A stretch of 64,000 bases of DNA from Mycolicibacterium phocaicum (lineage in GTDB: Bacteria; Actinomycetota; Actinomycetes; Mycobacteriales; Mycobacteriaceae): contig NZ_AP022616.1 in the NCBI RefSeq assembly GCF_010731115.1, forward strand, positions 3,782,001 through 3,846,000, read 5' to 3'. Shown here one piece after another: positions 37,966 to 47,998 of this stretch (position 1 is its first letter; each line of letters opens with the position of its first letter). Both the position numbers and the translations under genes were made by a program. The notes beneath the pieces were generated by a model that saw nothing but the letters and a program-made list of their open reading frames with translations, did not search any database and was not told where the DNA came from.

Positions 37966-40115
37966 CGCCTTCGGCAGTGGTGCGGGTCGGTGTGGGGACC
38001 CGTCTGGTGCATGACGGGGAGCTGGTTGAGATCGTCGAGGCCCGAGCGGGCCAGACTGGTATGGACGTGACATTGAAATGCCCGTCCACGCAGACGTTTC
38101 TCCGCTCGAGTCTGCATGAGCTACTGATGGCAGAGGGCACCCGGGTGATAGCGGACTCTGAGGGGCCTTGCAGCGATGATGGTTTCGAAGTCGCAGGGGT
38201 GGTCTTCTCTCAGCTCGGCGCCAGTGAACGTAAAGAAGTGGTTGAGCGTGCCGCTCACATTCGCGAGGTACTTACCGGGTTTCGTTCGGGCAGTGAAGAA
38301 TTGGCTCTTCCGGACGAGCCGAGACCGCAGTACGGCACCGATGTGCCATTGTCGAAGCGCTACGCCAGCAAGGCGCATGAGCTTGGTGTTGGGAAGCGTA
38401 CGGTCCAGCGTTGGGTTCAGCAGTTCCAAGAATGCGGTGAAGCAGGGCTTGTTTCGACGCGAGACAAGACGTCCGCGGGCCTGGGCGCCAATGTGGATCC
38501 GCGGTGGACTGACATCGCGGTTGAAGTGATGGTCGAGCATGCAGACCAGTCGCGGCCGTCGCAAACGATGGTCATCAAGCGGACCAACGCCAGAGCCATC
38601 GCCCGATTCGGTGAGGGTATTGTCGAAATACCGTCGCGCGCTACGGCATTTCGCGTGCTTGCCGACTTGGAGAAACGACATCCGACGTTCCGGCTGAGCA
38701 CCAAACGCAACCGCGACATCGCTGACCGCCCAGATGGGGTGTACGGAAAGCTCCGCCCGACCAGACCCGGCGAGTACATGCTAATGGACACCACGCGCCT
38801 GGATGTCTTCGCGATGGATCCGATCACCTTGCGGTGGGTGCAGGTAGAACTGACCGTCGGAATGGACTGGTATACCCGCTGTATCACCGGGATTCGGCTG
38901 ACTCCGGTGTCGACGAAATCGGTGGACGCCGCTGCGGTCCTATACCAGACCTATCGACCACGACCGGCTGGCAAGGACTGGCCTCCGCATGCCGTATGGC
39001 CCGAGCATGGTGTGCCGAGATCAGTTTTGATTGATGTGGAGGCGGTTGACGGACCGTTCCTCGGCGCAGCGGGCCCAGCGATCGTGCCGGAGACCATCGT
39101 GATCGATCACGGCAAGATCTACGTCTGCGTGCACATGACGAGTGTCTGTCAGCGACTGGGGATTTCGATCCAGCCGGCGCGTTTACGGACCGGCCGAGAC
39201 AAAGGACCGGTGGAGAGATTCTTCCGCACGATTCGCGAAGACCTGCTGCAAATCCTGCCGGGATACAAGGGGCCAGATATTCATTCGCGCGGCCTCGACC
39301 CGGAATCTGAAGCGTTCTTCTACCTCGACGAGTTGGAAGCGATCATCCGAGACTGGGTGGCCATCGAGTATCACCACCGGCCGCACGACAGCCTGATCGA
39401 TCCGCGGGTGCCGGGGTTGCGCATGTCACCGGCACAGATGTTTGAGCACGGCCTGGCCCGTGCCGGATACATCGAAGCGCCCCGGGATCGCGACCTGGCA
39501 TACGAATTTCTCAAGACCGAATGGCGCACGATTCAGCATTATGGAGTCGAGTTGGACAAGCGCATCTACAATGGGCCAGCGCTGAACCCTTACCGCAACA
39601 TGACCAGCCACTACACGGGAAAAGCCAAGGGCCGCTGGCCGATTCACTACGACCCCGACGACATCACACGCGCCTACTTCCGGGATCCGCAGACCCGCAC
39701 GTGGCATGCGTTGGTGTGGGAGCATGCCCCATCAATCGACATGCCATTCAGTGAAGACGCCTTAGATTTCGCCCGCAAACTCGCCGCCGACAAATACACC
39801 TACCCCAACGACAAACTCGCTGTCGCTGACCTCTTTGAACGCTGGAACCTGGGGCTGGGAACCACGCTGGCCGAACGTCGAATGGCACTGCGCCTCTCCC
39901 GCGCGGCTCGGCTGATCGACGAACCTCCGCCTGGCGGCGGCGTCGCCGCGTTGCCCGCCGTCGCACAGGTTTTGGCGATCAGTGCGCCTGCGGCCGCGCC
40001 ATGCACGGATGAGGTCAATCAGGACGCCGATCCCGAACTGGGCGATGACGACACCGACGACGACTTCGACGTCCCCGATGACAATTTCTACGCCGAGGCA
40101 CTGGAGGACGCATGA
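37962..40115 (+). CDS. TnsB-like DDE transposase (Mu/IntA family)
   Basis: A 717-residue transposase. An N-terminal helix-turn-helix is visible (YASKAHELGVGKRTVQRWVQ). The integrase-fold catalytic triad is D276 (LMDTTRLDVF), D382 (IVIDHGK) and E418 (KGPVERFFRTI), with the DD(35)E spacing of rve enzymes. The Mu transposase C-terminal beta-barrel follows. The acidic C-terminal tail (ELGDDDTDDDFDVPDDNFYA) resembles the TnsB tail that contacts TnsC. The GTG at 37962 overlaps the tnsA stop and has AGGAGG 5 nt upstream. Confidence 0.92.
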   Translation: MTPSAVVRVGVGTRLVHDGELVEIVEARAGQTGMDVTLKCPSTQTFLRSSLHELLMAEGTRVIADSEGPCSDDGFEVAGVVFSQLGASERKEVVERAAHIREVLTGFRSGSEELALPDEPRPQYGTDVPLSKRYASKAHELGVGKRTVQRWVQQFQECGEAGLVSTRDKTSAGLGANVDPRWTDIAVEVMVEHADQSRPSQTMVIKRTNARAIARFGEGIVEIPSRATAFRVLADLEKRHPTFRLSTKRNRDIADRPDGVYGKLRPTRPGEYMLMDTTRLDVFAMDPITLRWVQVELTVGMDWYTRCITGIRLTPVSTKSVDAAAVLYQTYRPRPAGKDWPPHAVWPEHGVPRSVLIDVEAVDGPFLGAAGPAIVPETIVIDHGKIYVCVHMTSVCQRLGISIQPARLRTGRDKGPVERFFRTIREDLLQILPGYKGPDIHSRGLDPESEAFFYLDELEAIIRDWVAIEYHHRPHDSLIDPRVPGLRMSPAQMFEHGLARAGYIEAPRDRDLAYEFLKTEWRTIQHYGVELDKRIYNGPALNPYRNMTSHYTGKAKGRWPIHYDPDDITRAYFRDPQTRTWHALVWEHAPSIDMPFSEDALDFARKLAADKYTYPNDKLAVADLFERWNLGLGTTLAERRMALRLSRAARLIDEPPPGGGVAALPAVAQVLAISAPAAAPCTDEVNQDADPELGDDDTDDDFDVPDDNFYAEALEDA

Positions 40116-41236
40116 CCACGAAGACAGCGGCACGCCGTGACGCTGACGCCGCCCTGGACAATCTCACGGTCGCGCGTAAGGAGGGATGGCAACGATTCGT
40201 CAACACCGCCGCGAGGATCACGCCAGAAGCGTTGACCCGGAGCCAACTTGAACGACTCGGCGAGGCGGCATTCGAGGACTACAACCGGCAGCGCCGCGAG
40301 TGGCACGCCAACCTCGGCCCCATCAAGACTCCCCAATTGGCCGGACTGCAGGAAGACTTGTGGGACATCGTCGATAGCAACGTCCAAGACGGCGACAAAG
40401 CCAAAGGAGCAGTGGCCCTCGATGGCCCGGCAGGTCTCGGGAAGACCACTTTGGTGCTCGATTTCGCCAAGAAGTTCCATCGTCGCGAAATCGCGGAACA
40501 CGGACTGCAAACCGAGGAAGGCCACGAACGGTGGCCGGTCTGCCGGGTCGGGCTGACCGGTAACACCGGCATGGTCGACTTCAACCGGGCGCTACTAGCG
40601 TTTTTCGCCCATCCGGGAAACGGTAAGGGCAAGGCCGCCGAGTTCGCTCATCGAGCCCTCGACTGTGTCCTCAGTTGCCAGACCAAGTTGTTGATCGTGG
40701 ACGACCTGCACTTTCTGCAGTGGCGCAACACTGCGGGCGTGGCTATCAGTAACCACTTCAAGTACATCGCCAACGAATTTCCCGTCACGATGATCTTCAT
40801 CGGCGTAGGATTGTCCGCGCGCGGTATTTTCTCCGAGGGTGCCTCGTACGAGGACGCCGTGATTGCTCAAACAGGACGCCGCACCACCAAACTCGACATC
40901 CGGGCCTTCGACATCGAAAGCGACGAGGGACGGCGCGAATGGCGCCAACTGCTTCTCGCGCTGGAGCAGCGGATCGTCCTCGCCGACAAGTACCCGGGGA
41001 TGCTCGCCGACCAGCTGTCGGACTACCTCTTTGCCCGCAGCACCGGGCACATCGGATCGCTGATGACGTTGATCAACCGCGGCTGCCAACGCGCCGTCCG
41101 CACCGGTACCGAAGCCCTGACAGTCGAATTGCTGAACCGGATCAAGATCGATGAAGCCTCCGAACAGGCCCGCCCCGAGAAAGAGCTGGCGTTCGAGTCG
41201 GGCCGACTGACCACCAGCATCCGCAAAGCCGGCTAA
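40112..41236 (+). CDS. TnsC-like AAA+ ATPase (TniB family)
   Basis: A 374-residue AAA+ ATPase. Walker A is GPAGLGKT at residues 105-112, Walker B is LLIVDDLHFL with D197-D198, and a sensor-like Arg lies in QTGRRTTKLD. TniB/TnsC proteins form filaments on target DNA and link the TniQ target selector to the transposase. The start overlaps the transposase stop by 4 nt (ATGA). The C-terminal helical lid (GSLMTLINRGCQRAVRTGTE) is present. Confidence 0.9.
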   Translation: MTTKTAARRDADAALDNLTVARKEGWQRFVNTAARITPEALTRSQLERLGEAAFEDYNRQRREWHANLGPIKTPQLAGLQEDLWDIVDSNVQDGDKAKGAVALDGPAGLGKTTLVLDFAKKFHRREIAEHGLQTEEGHERWPVCRVGLTGNTGMVDFNRALLAFFAHPGNGKGKAAEFAHRALDCVLSCQTKLLIVDDLHFLQWRNTAGVAISNHFKYIANEFPVTMIFIGVGLSARGIFSEGASYEDAVIAQTGRRTTKLDIRAFDIESDEGRREWRQLLLALEQRIVLADKYPGMLADQLSDYLFARSTGHIGSLMTLINRGCQRAVRTGTEALTVELLNRIKIDEASEQARPEKELAFESGRLTTSIRKAG

Positions 41237-41242
41237 CCACAC

Positions 41243-43579
41243 GTGCGCGCCCTCCCGATCCGCGTCCCGCCGATCTACGGCGAATCCCTCGAATCATGGT
41301 TGGAAGCATGGGCATACCGAAACCACACCTGTTTCGGCGACCTGCTGCGCGCCGTTGGCCTGCGCAACCCAGGCGCGCAGCAGCGCAGCAGCACCTGGAA
41401 CATTCAGCTGGCCCCCCGCGACGCCGCGGCGGTCAGTACGGCGACCGGTATCGACCGATCGATGCTGGCAGCCATGACCCTCGACCACTACGCCGACCGG
41501 GCACTACGGATCAACACCGATACCGGCGCGATCAGCCGGGCATTTCCGTGGAGCCGCGCACAAGGATCACGCTTCTGCCCCGAATGTCTCGCCGACAGCG
41601 GAGGACGCTGGCAGCTGTCCTGGCGTCTCGGCTGGACATTCGCCTGCACCACCCACCACTGTCTGCTCGCCGATGCGTGCCCGCACTGCGGCGCGGTCCC
41701 GCGCCGGCGCCCCCACGTCGACGAACTCACTCCGCAACCCGGGTGTTGCGCTCATCCTGCGGTGAACAGCACCGGCCGTGGGTCTGCCCGATGTGGCGGG
41801 GCACTGGCCACCGCGACCGTCACGATGTTCGGACCCGATCACCCCGTCCTGCATGCCCAGCGGGCCATCAATACCATTATCGACTCCGCGCCAACGTCTT
41901 TCGGCATCTACCGCAACAGGCCGGTATCAAGGATCGCCGTACTGGCCGATATCCGGGCCATCGCCGGCCGCGCACTGGCGTACGCCACTTCAGCCGATCT
42001 CCAGAGGGCAATACCTGACGATCTGATTGCCGCACAACACGACATCCACGATCATGCGGCTCAACGGTCCGGGCCTGCACGTCCGGAAATCAAGCCCGGA
42101 CTGGCGGCACCGGCACGGGCAGCCACCGCGGCACTCGGTGCGGTGTACGCGCTGCACGTGCTCGAACAGCCCGATACCGCCGCCGCGGGAAACGTATTGC
42201 GTCCGATCGTCACCTCGGCCAGAGACCGCGGTATTGCAGTGAGCGCCACCAACATTGGCTGGGGCAAAGGCATCTCACCGGTACTGGCCGGATCCCAACT
42301 CGCGGCGCTCGGGCCGCTCCTGAGCCCCACCGATCAGCTGCGCTACCGCATCGGCACACCCGTACCCTTCCGCCCGGCAGCAGGCGTGGACTGCGCCGCC
42401 GCGCTGGCCTCGCGGCTCCCGTCGATGCTGTGGCCGGGCTGGTCGCTACGGTTCGTCATTCCGACATGCCAGCACCGCCAGCTGCGCCATGCGCTATCGG
42501 TCGCCGTGCTCCTAGTCTCCGGCAGGCGCAATCTCCACAACGCCGCCGAACTGGTCCACAGCACCATCGACGCCCGCGCGGTCAGCCGAGTCTTGCAACA
42601 GCTCCGAAAACATCACAGCTGGACCGCTATTCGCGCAGGCATCATCGCCATGTACGACCACCTTAAAGACAGCCCGCCGCCGATCGACTACCAGCGCCGC
42701 CGCCGACTCGACTTCCGAAACCTGTTGCCCGACGCCACCTGGGAACAGGTTTGCTGTGATTCAGCAACACCGGGAGCACCGCCGCCACAGGCGGTTGCCG
42801 CCCGAGCATTCCTCTACGAACAACTCACCGGATCATCGGCGGCGACTATTTCTGACGAGCGCGCGAGAAGCACATCGCGCAATGACTCAGACGAGCTGGT
42901 GCAATATATGACTCCTGAATTAGCTTGTGCGCTCGATGAATACGCGCAAGCGTTTCTCGCCGACAAGGGCATCGCAGGCGAACCCGCTACCTGGCAACCG
43001 CCGATCGACCTGCTTGAAACCTTGCCCCTCCCCGGTATCGATCCCGGGACCATCGACCTCGCGGCACTACACGACGCCATGAGCATCCCCGGGACCACAC
43101 CGAGGGCGGCCGCGCGCGTGCTCGGCACCACCACGGACATCGTGCGCTACTTGTTGGCCACGCGCCCGCCACTGCGAGCCGCCGCCCCGCCATCAACCTC
43201 GCGGGCCAGACACAACGACCGCTACGGACAAGCCAAAGCGGCCCTGCCGCGCGAGACATTCGTCGACCTTTACAACCACCAACGGATGCCGCTACGCGAC
43301 ATCGCCGCCAGCATCGGGGCCAGCCGCCAGATGGCGACGCGACTAGCCCACGACTACGACATCGCCGTGCGCGAACCGCACCGACCGACCCACACAATCG
43401 TCGAAAAGGATTGGCTGCATGAGCAATACATCATCAGGCGACGGGTCCTGCCGGACATTGCCAAGGAAGCCGGCATGAGCACCAGCACGATGGCGCGCTG
43501 GGCCACCCGTCACGGTATACCGCTGCGTGGACGCGGCGGACCGAGCCACCGAGCCGCTCTCGCAACCCAGAGTTCGTAG
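41243..43579 (+). CDS. TniQ family target-selection protein 1
   Basis: A 778-residue protein, GTG start 6 nt after the ATPase gene. The N-terminal TniQ domain reads LPIRVPPIYGESLESWLEAW and has the zinc finger FCPECLADSGGRWQ then CTTHHCLLADACPHC. The C-terminus carries two helix-turn-helix units: RDIAASIGASRQMATRLAHD and LPDIAKEAGMSTSTMARWAT ending IPLRGRGGPSHRAALA. Large TniQ proteins with DNA-binding tails act as TnsD-like selectors of a fixed attachment site in Tn7 relatives. Confidence 0.87.
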   Translation: MRALPIRVPPIYGESLESWLEAWAYRNHTCFGDLLRAVGLRNPGAQQRSSTWNIQLAPRDAAAVSTATGIDRSMLAAMTLDHYADRALRINTDTGAISRAFPWSRAQGSRFCPECLADSGGRWQLSWRLGWTFACTTHHCLLADACPHCGAVPRRRPHVDELTPQPGCCAHPAVNSTGRGSARCGGALATATVTMFGPDHPVLHAQRAINTIIDSAPTSFGIYRNRPVSRIAVLADIRAIAGRALAYATSADLQRAIPDDLIAAQHDIHDHAAQRSGPARPEIKPGLAAPARAATAALGAVYALHVLEQPDTAAAGNVLRPIVTSARDRGIAVSATNIGWGKGISPVLAGSQLAALGPLLSPTDQLRYRIGTPVPFRPAAGVDCAAALASRLPSMLWPGWSLRFVIPTCQHRQLRHALSVAVLLVSGRRNLHNAAELVHSTIDARAVSRVLQQLRKHHSWTAIRAGIIAMYDHLKDSPPPIDYQRRRRLDFRNLLPDATWEQVCCDSATPGAPPPQAVAARAFLYEQLTGSSAATISDERARSTSRNDSDELVQYMTPELACALDEYAQAFLADKGIAGEPATWQPPIDLLETLPLPGIDPGTIDLAALHDAMSIPGTTPRAAARVLGTTTDIVRYLLATRPPLRAAAPPSTSRARHNDRYGQAKAALPRETFVDLYNHQRMPLRDIAASIGASRQMATRLAHDYDIAVREPHRPTHTIVEKDWLHEQYIIRRRVLPDIAKEAGMSTSTMARWATRHGIPLRGRGGPSHRAALATQSS

Positions 43580-43611
43580 CAGTCGACCACCTGGCACGGG
43601 GGAAGTATTCG

Positions 43612-46281
43612 ATGGTCGCGCCGCCGGCGTTGCGCACCCTCCCCATCCGCATCGCCCCTGCGCAGGGGGAGGCGCTCGATTCATGGTTGGAAGCCGCCGC
43701 TCACCGCATACAGGTGCCGTTCGGGGATCTGCTCGGTTCTATCGGCCTGCTCAACCGTACGGGCGCACGCCAAGGCTGGCCCGTGGACGTGCCCGCGGAC
43801 ACGCTGGCACGGATCGGACAGGTGATGTCGGTACCCGCGGACGTGTTGGCGGCCATGACGTTCGCCCGATACCGCGGCACCGTTCTGGACACGCCCGCAC
43901 GGGCATGGCAGACCGGCATGTGGGGCCGGCGCCGCGGATCACGGTACTGCCCGGACTGTCTCGCCGACAGCGGCGGCCGCTGGCAGCTGCACTGGCGGCT
44001 CGGTTGGTTCTTCGCCTGCACCCGCCATCGCTGCCTGCTCGCCGACACCTGCCCGGACTGCGACCGAATCCAGCGCGGCCGCGTCCATCCGCACTTCTCG
44101 ACACCACATCCCGGCCGGTGCGCCGGTGCCCGCCGCGGACCGGCTACGAGCGGACGTTTGCCTCGCTGCGGCGCACGACTGGCGCAGGCCCCGGTCACCC
44201 GACTTGCCCACGGCCACAGCCTCTTACGGCTACAACACATGATCGAGACGGTCATCGAGTCGTCGGCCGTGCCGTCGCCGCTGTACACCGACGTGCCCGA
44301 TCCCGCCGGCAGTTACCTCTCCGATCTCAAAGCACTTGCCAACCGGGTGTTGTCCTGTGCGGTCGACAAGGATCTCGGCCCAGGGCTCCCATCCGACGTG
44401 ATCGACACGTTCGAACTGGCCTGGGACACCACGGGTCGCTGCGTATCCCATGACATCGGACCCACCGACAGGCTCACTGCCGGCACATCCGCAGCACACG
44501 CCGCCGTCACGCTGTCGGCCGCACTTCGCATCCTTGACCACGACGACTTCCGCCAGGCCGGTGCAGCGATGCGATGGTTGATCGACGTCTCCCGCGACAA
44601 CGGAGTGAAAGTGTCCGCGGTCACCGGCGCGAAATGGGGCGGGAAGCCCAGCCCAGCGGCCCAAGCGATCCAGTTAGCCGCACTCGGACCGGCCATGAAA
44701 CCGACCGATCAGCTGCGCTACCGCGTCTTCGCCGCGCGACCACGCCTACCGGCAACGACAGGCAAGGGGATCGACGGGGCCGCCGCCCACCTGCCCTCCA
44801 TGCTGTGGCCCGCGTTCACGCTGCCGTTCGCCTCGGACAACGCCGGCCAACTATCCCTGCGGCCCGCGCTGGCGGCGGCGGTGCTGCTGGTCGGCGCGCG
44901 CCTGTCGTCGGAAGGCGCCGCGATGTGGCTCGGATCGCTGACGACCTACACCGACGTCTCCCGAATAGTGAGTCTGCTGCAGGAGATTGGAATGTGGACG
45001 GCAGCCGGCACCGTGCTGACACGAATATCGGACTACATCGCAGACAACGGGGCACCGATCGACTACGACAGGCGACGACGCCTCGACTACAGCGACCTGC
45101 TGCCGGAGGCGACTTGGCACCACCTGTGTGTGCAGACCGATGAAGACCCCGGACAGGGGCCTAAGCACACGCTGGTGCGCCACGCAATGTTCGAAGAGCT
45201 CAGCGGACTCCCCTGCAGCAAGGCACCTTTCGCGGGCGAAAAACCCGCTGGGCGGCTGCAGATCGACCGGTTTCCCGCCGATCTCCACCCGCAACTGACC
45301 GCGCGTCTGGAAGAGCACGCCCACATGTTTCTCGCCGATCGTGGCGTTAACGGTGAGCCGCTGACATGGCAACCGCCATTGTCGTTGCTCGATGATCTGC
45401 AATTACCGAACGGCCGGATCGACCGCTCCACCGCCGCAGCACTGCGCTGGGCGCTGTACAACCCGCCAGAGCAGTCGGGCACGCCGAACGGCGGCTTCGG
45501 AACCACGCTGCACGCCATCTATGTGGCCGCCCGTGCCCGACACCCCGATCATCGGTGGGGACCATCCGATCAGGCCGGCACCACAATCCGTGGGCGCCGC
45601 AGTGCAGAACCTACCCACCACGACATCGCCAAAGCCGCCCTCACCCCCGAGGAACTCTACGACCTACACATCAACCAAAACCTGGGCCTCCAACACATAG
45701 CCGACAGCGTCGGGGTCGGCATCCACGCCATCTATCGATTAGCACACGAATACGCTGTGCCGCTGGGCACCGCCCGCCGGGCCCGGCAATCCGAGGACGA
45801 CGCGCGCTGGCTCCATGAGCAGTACGTAGCCGGGAAAAGATCGATATCAGACATCGCTCGCGACCACGGCATCAAGAAACACACCCTGACCAAGGTCGCG
45901 GAACGGCACAGCATCCCGATGCGTGGCCGCGGAGCCCTCAGCCACCAAAAACACCTCGACGCACTCCGGGCCGCGCAGAGCGCACCCGAAGTTCTCCGTC
46001 CAGTCCTGGAAAGTTTCGGCGGCGCCGCCCGTCTACGACGCTTCGCCTTCGTTGCCAGCTACCCAACGATCACCGCCGCCGCCGAAGCCCTCGGCAGGAG
46101 CCCCAGTGCAATCACGAGCCAGATGCACCGACTCGACCGACAGCTGGGCGGCCGGCTACTAACCCGCGGCCAATATAACAAACCAATGACATTGACAGAC
46201 TTAGGTTTACGGGTACTAGCCTCGATTTTTCGTGGTGATTGTTGTGGGCTCGGTCTGATGCCGAGTTGTGCTGTTGGGTAG
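43612..46281 (+). CDS. TniQ family target-selection protein 2, 3' end altered by IS1380
   Basis: An 889-residue protein, paralogous to TniQ 1. N-terminus LPIRIAPAQGEALDSWLEAA with zinc finger YCPDCLADSGGRWQ and CTRHRCLLADTCPDC. The tail has helix-turn-helix units (QHIADSVGVGIHAIYRLAHE; SDIARDHGIKKHTLTKVAER) and then a LysR-type winged-helix start (TITAAAEALGRSPSAITSQM) not seen in TniQ 1. The IS1380 element at 46220 cuts codon 870. Removing it and one CTAG gives an original C-terminus EGLRDFEGSAVSPD ending at 47964 (883 residues). The element replaces only those last 14 residues with 20 foreign ones, so function may survive. Confidence 0.85.
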   Translation: MVAPPALRTLPIRIAPAQGEALDSWLEAAAHRIQVPFGDLLGSIGLLNRTGARQGWPVDVPADTLARIGQVMSVPADVLAAMTFARYRGTVLDTPARAWQTGMWGRRRGSRYCPDCLADSGGRWQLHWRLGWFFACTRHRCLLADTCPDCDRIQRGRVHPHFSTPHPGRCAGARRGPATSGRLPRCGARLAQAPVTRLAHGHSLLRLQHMIETVIESSAVPSPLYTDVPDPAGSYLSDLKALANRVLSCAVDKDLGPGLPSDVIDTFELAWDTTGRCVSHDIGPTDRLTAGTSAAHAAVTLSAALRILDHDDFRQAGAAMRWLIDVSRDNGVKVSAVTGAKWGGKPSPAAQAIQLAALGPAMKPTDQLRYRVFAARPRLPATTGKGIDGAAAHLPSMLWPAFTLPFASDNAGQLSLRPALAAAVLLVGARLSSEGAAMWLGSLTTYTDVSRIVSLLQEIGMWTAAGTVLTRISDYIADNGAPIDYDRRRRLDYSDLLPEATWHHLCVQTDEDPGQGPKHTLVRHAMFEELSGLPCSKAPFAGEKPAGRLQIDRFPADLHPQLTARLEEHAHMFLADRGVNGEPLTWQPPLSLLDDLQLPNGRIDRSTAAALRWALYNPPEQSGTPNGGFGTTLHAIYVAARARHPDHRWGPSDQAGTTIRGRRSAEPTHHDIAKAALTPEELYDLHINQNLGLQHIADSVGVGIHAIYRLAHEYAVPLGTARRARQSEDDARWLHEQYVAGKRSISDIARDHGIKKHTLTKVAERHSIPMRGRGALSHQKHLDALRAAQSAPEVLRPVLESFGGAARLRRFAFVASYPTITAAAEALGRSPSAITSQMHRLDRQLGGRLLTRGQYNKPMTLTDLGLRVLASIFRGDCCGLGLMPSCAVG

Positions 46282-47916
46282 TGGTTTTCGTGTGGTGGCG
46301 TGGTTGATCTGTCCCGTGTCGCCGGGTGGGCGGGCTTTCCCAGGGCCAGTAGGTCTTTCGTCGTCGGCGGGTCAGGTAGGCCGGCGGGTCAGCCGAAGGC
46401 GGTGCGGATGCGGTGCCAGGCGGCCGCGATCGCTGTGGCCCATCGCCAGGTGACGTCGATGCGTAGCTGGGTTTGGCGGGCGCTGCGGGTGATGCGGGCG
46501 GCCACGTGCAGGACCCGGTAGCGGAACGTCTGAACTTCGCAGCGGCCCAATTGAGGGTGGTCGGTGAATCCGATGAGCCGGGTCCAGGTGACCAGGTCGG
46601 TTGCGGCCAGGACGATTTCGAGCCAGGCGGCGTTGGCCCAAAAGGACTGGCAGGGCAGGTTGCGCAGGCCGGTGGCTTTGAGTTCGCGGATCCGGTCCTC
46701 GATGCGGGCGTGCTGGCGGTGCCGCAACTCCAGCCCGGCGACCTGCCCGGCGATGACACCAGCTCCGGTGTCGGTGATGAACGCGGTGACCCGCATGCCG
46801 TCGGCGTCGGTGAACCGCAGCTGGGCGCCGGGGTGGGGGCGTTCTTTGCGCAGGATGAGGCGGGTGCCGGTCGGCCAGGACGCGAGGTTGACCAGGTCGG
46901 TGGCCTCAGCGACCCAGGCGCCGTCGCGGATACCACCGTCGGTGTCGATCGCCGGATACCAGCAATCACCCAGGGTGAGGGTGTCGACTGCGTCTTGCAC
47001 CCGCACATCGACCGGGTAGCCGAAGGAGAACCCCACCCCCGCGGCGCGGCACGCATCGGCGAATCTGTGGGTGGCTCCGGCGGTATCGGAGCGCACCAAC
47101 ACCTTCGGTGCCTGCCGATGATCGGGATGGTCGGGGTCGGGCCGCCACCGCGGCGGCAGGGACGCCAAGGCCTGGTGCAGGACGATGACGTGGTCGGAGG
47201 CGGTGTTGGAGCCGGCGTTACCGGCTCGCAGCAGCCCGGCCAGGGCTTCCCCGCCGGCAATCTCCGGGCGGTCCAGAAACGCCAGCAACGGATGCAGCCC
47301 GAACGTCTTCTTCCAGGTCGGGGCAGCCCCGGCTTTGTTGTCGGAATGGTCGATGACCAGGGTGGCGTCGATGTCGATATGCAGCCAGCCCTCGGTGGTG
47401 GGGGCGGCGCCAGCAGCCCAGGCCGCCGCCCGCGCCGCGGCCCGGGCAGCACGCACCCCAGGTAGGTGGGCGGCGTCGATCCGCTGATCGATCAGCCGCC
47501 ACATCGTGGTCGTCGAGGCTTTCGCCCCGAGCACGTGTTCACGGTCACCGCACAGTTGACCGACTGCGTCGATGCAGTCCGCGCCGTCGGCGACTGCAGC
47601 CGCCAGATCAGCGAACACCTCTCCGGGCGCGTACACCCACGGGCCGCGGTAGGTGTCGGCCAACGCGGCGGTGACCTGCGCCGATAGGCCGGTCCGGTCG
47701 GCGAGCTCGCGCAGCATGCCCATCCCGGCATGCGACACGACCCCGTGACCGTCAGCTGACACTTTCACCCGTCGTGTAACCGCGATATTCTTCACCCGCG
47801 AAGTGCCTTCCCGCTGGAACGATTGAAACCTTAGACAAGTCCAATTATTCCTTGCAGGACAGGCACTTTCGCTTATCTACACCCCGAAACTCACAACTTT
47901 TCGTGAAAAATCCGGG
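46220..47916 (-). mobile_element. IS1380-family insertion sequence
   Basis: A complete 1697-bp element. The terminal inverted repeats are CCTCGATTTTTCGTG (left) and CCCGGATTTTTCACG (right, reverse complement), and the flanking CTAG at 46216-46219 and 47917-47920 is the 4-bp target duplication. It carries one transposase gene on the minus strand. It is inserted in the last codons of the second tniQ. Confidence 0.85.
46389..47795 (-). CDS. IS1380 family transposase
   Basis: A 468-residue DDE transposase with GTG start. Landmarks of the family are LHIDIDATLVIDHSDNKAG (first Asp), VLVRSDTAGATHRF (second Asp) and the C-terminal Glu region RIEDRIRELKATGLRNLPC. The element's ends and target duplication are intact, so it is potentially active. 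Higher GC than the surrounding tniQ DNA. Confidence 0.93.
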   Translation of the reverse strand: MKNIAVTRRVKVSADGHGVVSHAGMGMLRELADRTGLSAQVTAALADTYRGPWVYAPGEVFADLAAAVADGADCIDAVGQLCGDREHVLGAKASTTTMWRLIDQRIDAAHLPGVRAARAAARAAAWAAGAAPTTEGWLHIDIDATLVIDHSDNKAGAAPTWKKTFGLHPLLAFLDRPEIAGGEALAGLLRAGNAGSNTASDHVIVLHQALASLPPRWRPDPDHPDHRQAPKVLVRSDTAGATHRFADACRAAGVGFSFGYPVDVRVQDAVDTLTLGDCWYPAIDTDGGIRDGAWVAEATDLVNLASWPTGTRLILRKERPHPGAQLRFTDADGMRVTAFITDTGAGVIAGQVAGLELRHRQHARIEDRIRELKATGLRNLPCQSFWANAAWLEIVLAATDLVTWTRLIGFTDHPQLGRCEVQTFRYRVLHVAARITRSARQTQLRIDVTWRWATAIAAAWHRIRTAFG

Positions 47917-47998
47917 CTAGAAGGTCTAAGGGATTTCGAAGGCAGTGCCGTTTCGCCGGATTGAGATTCCCGCGAAACCCGGTATCGGCCCATTGAGC

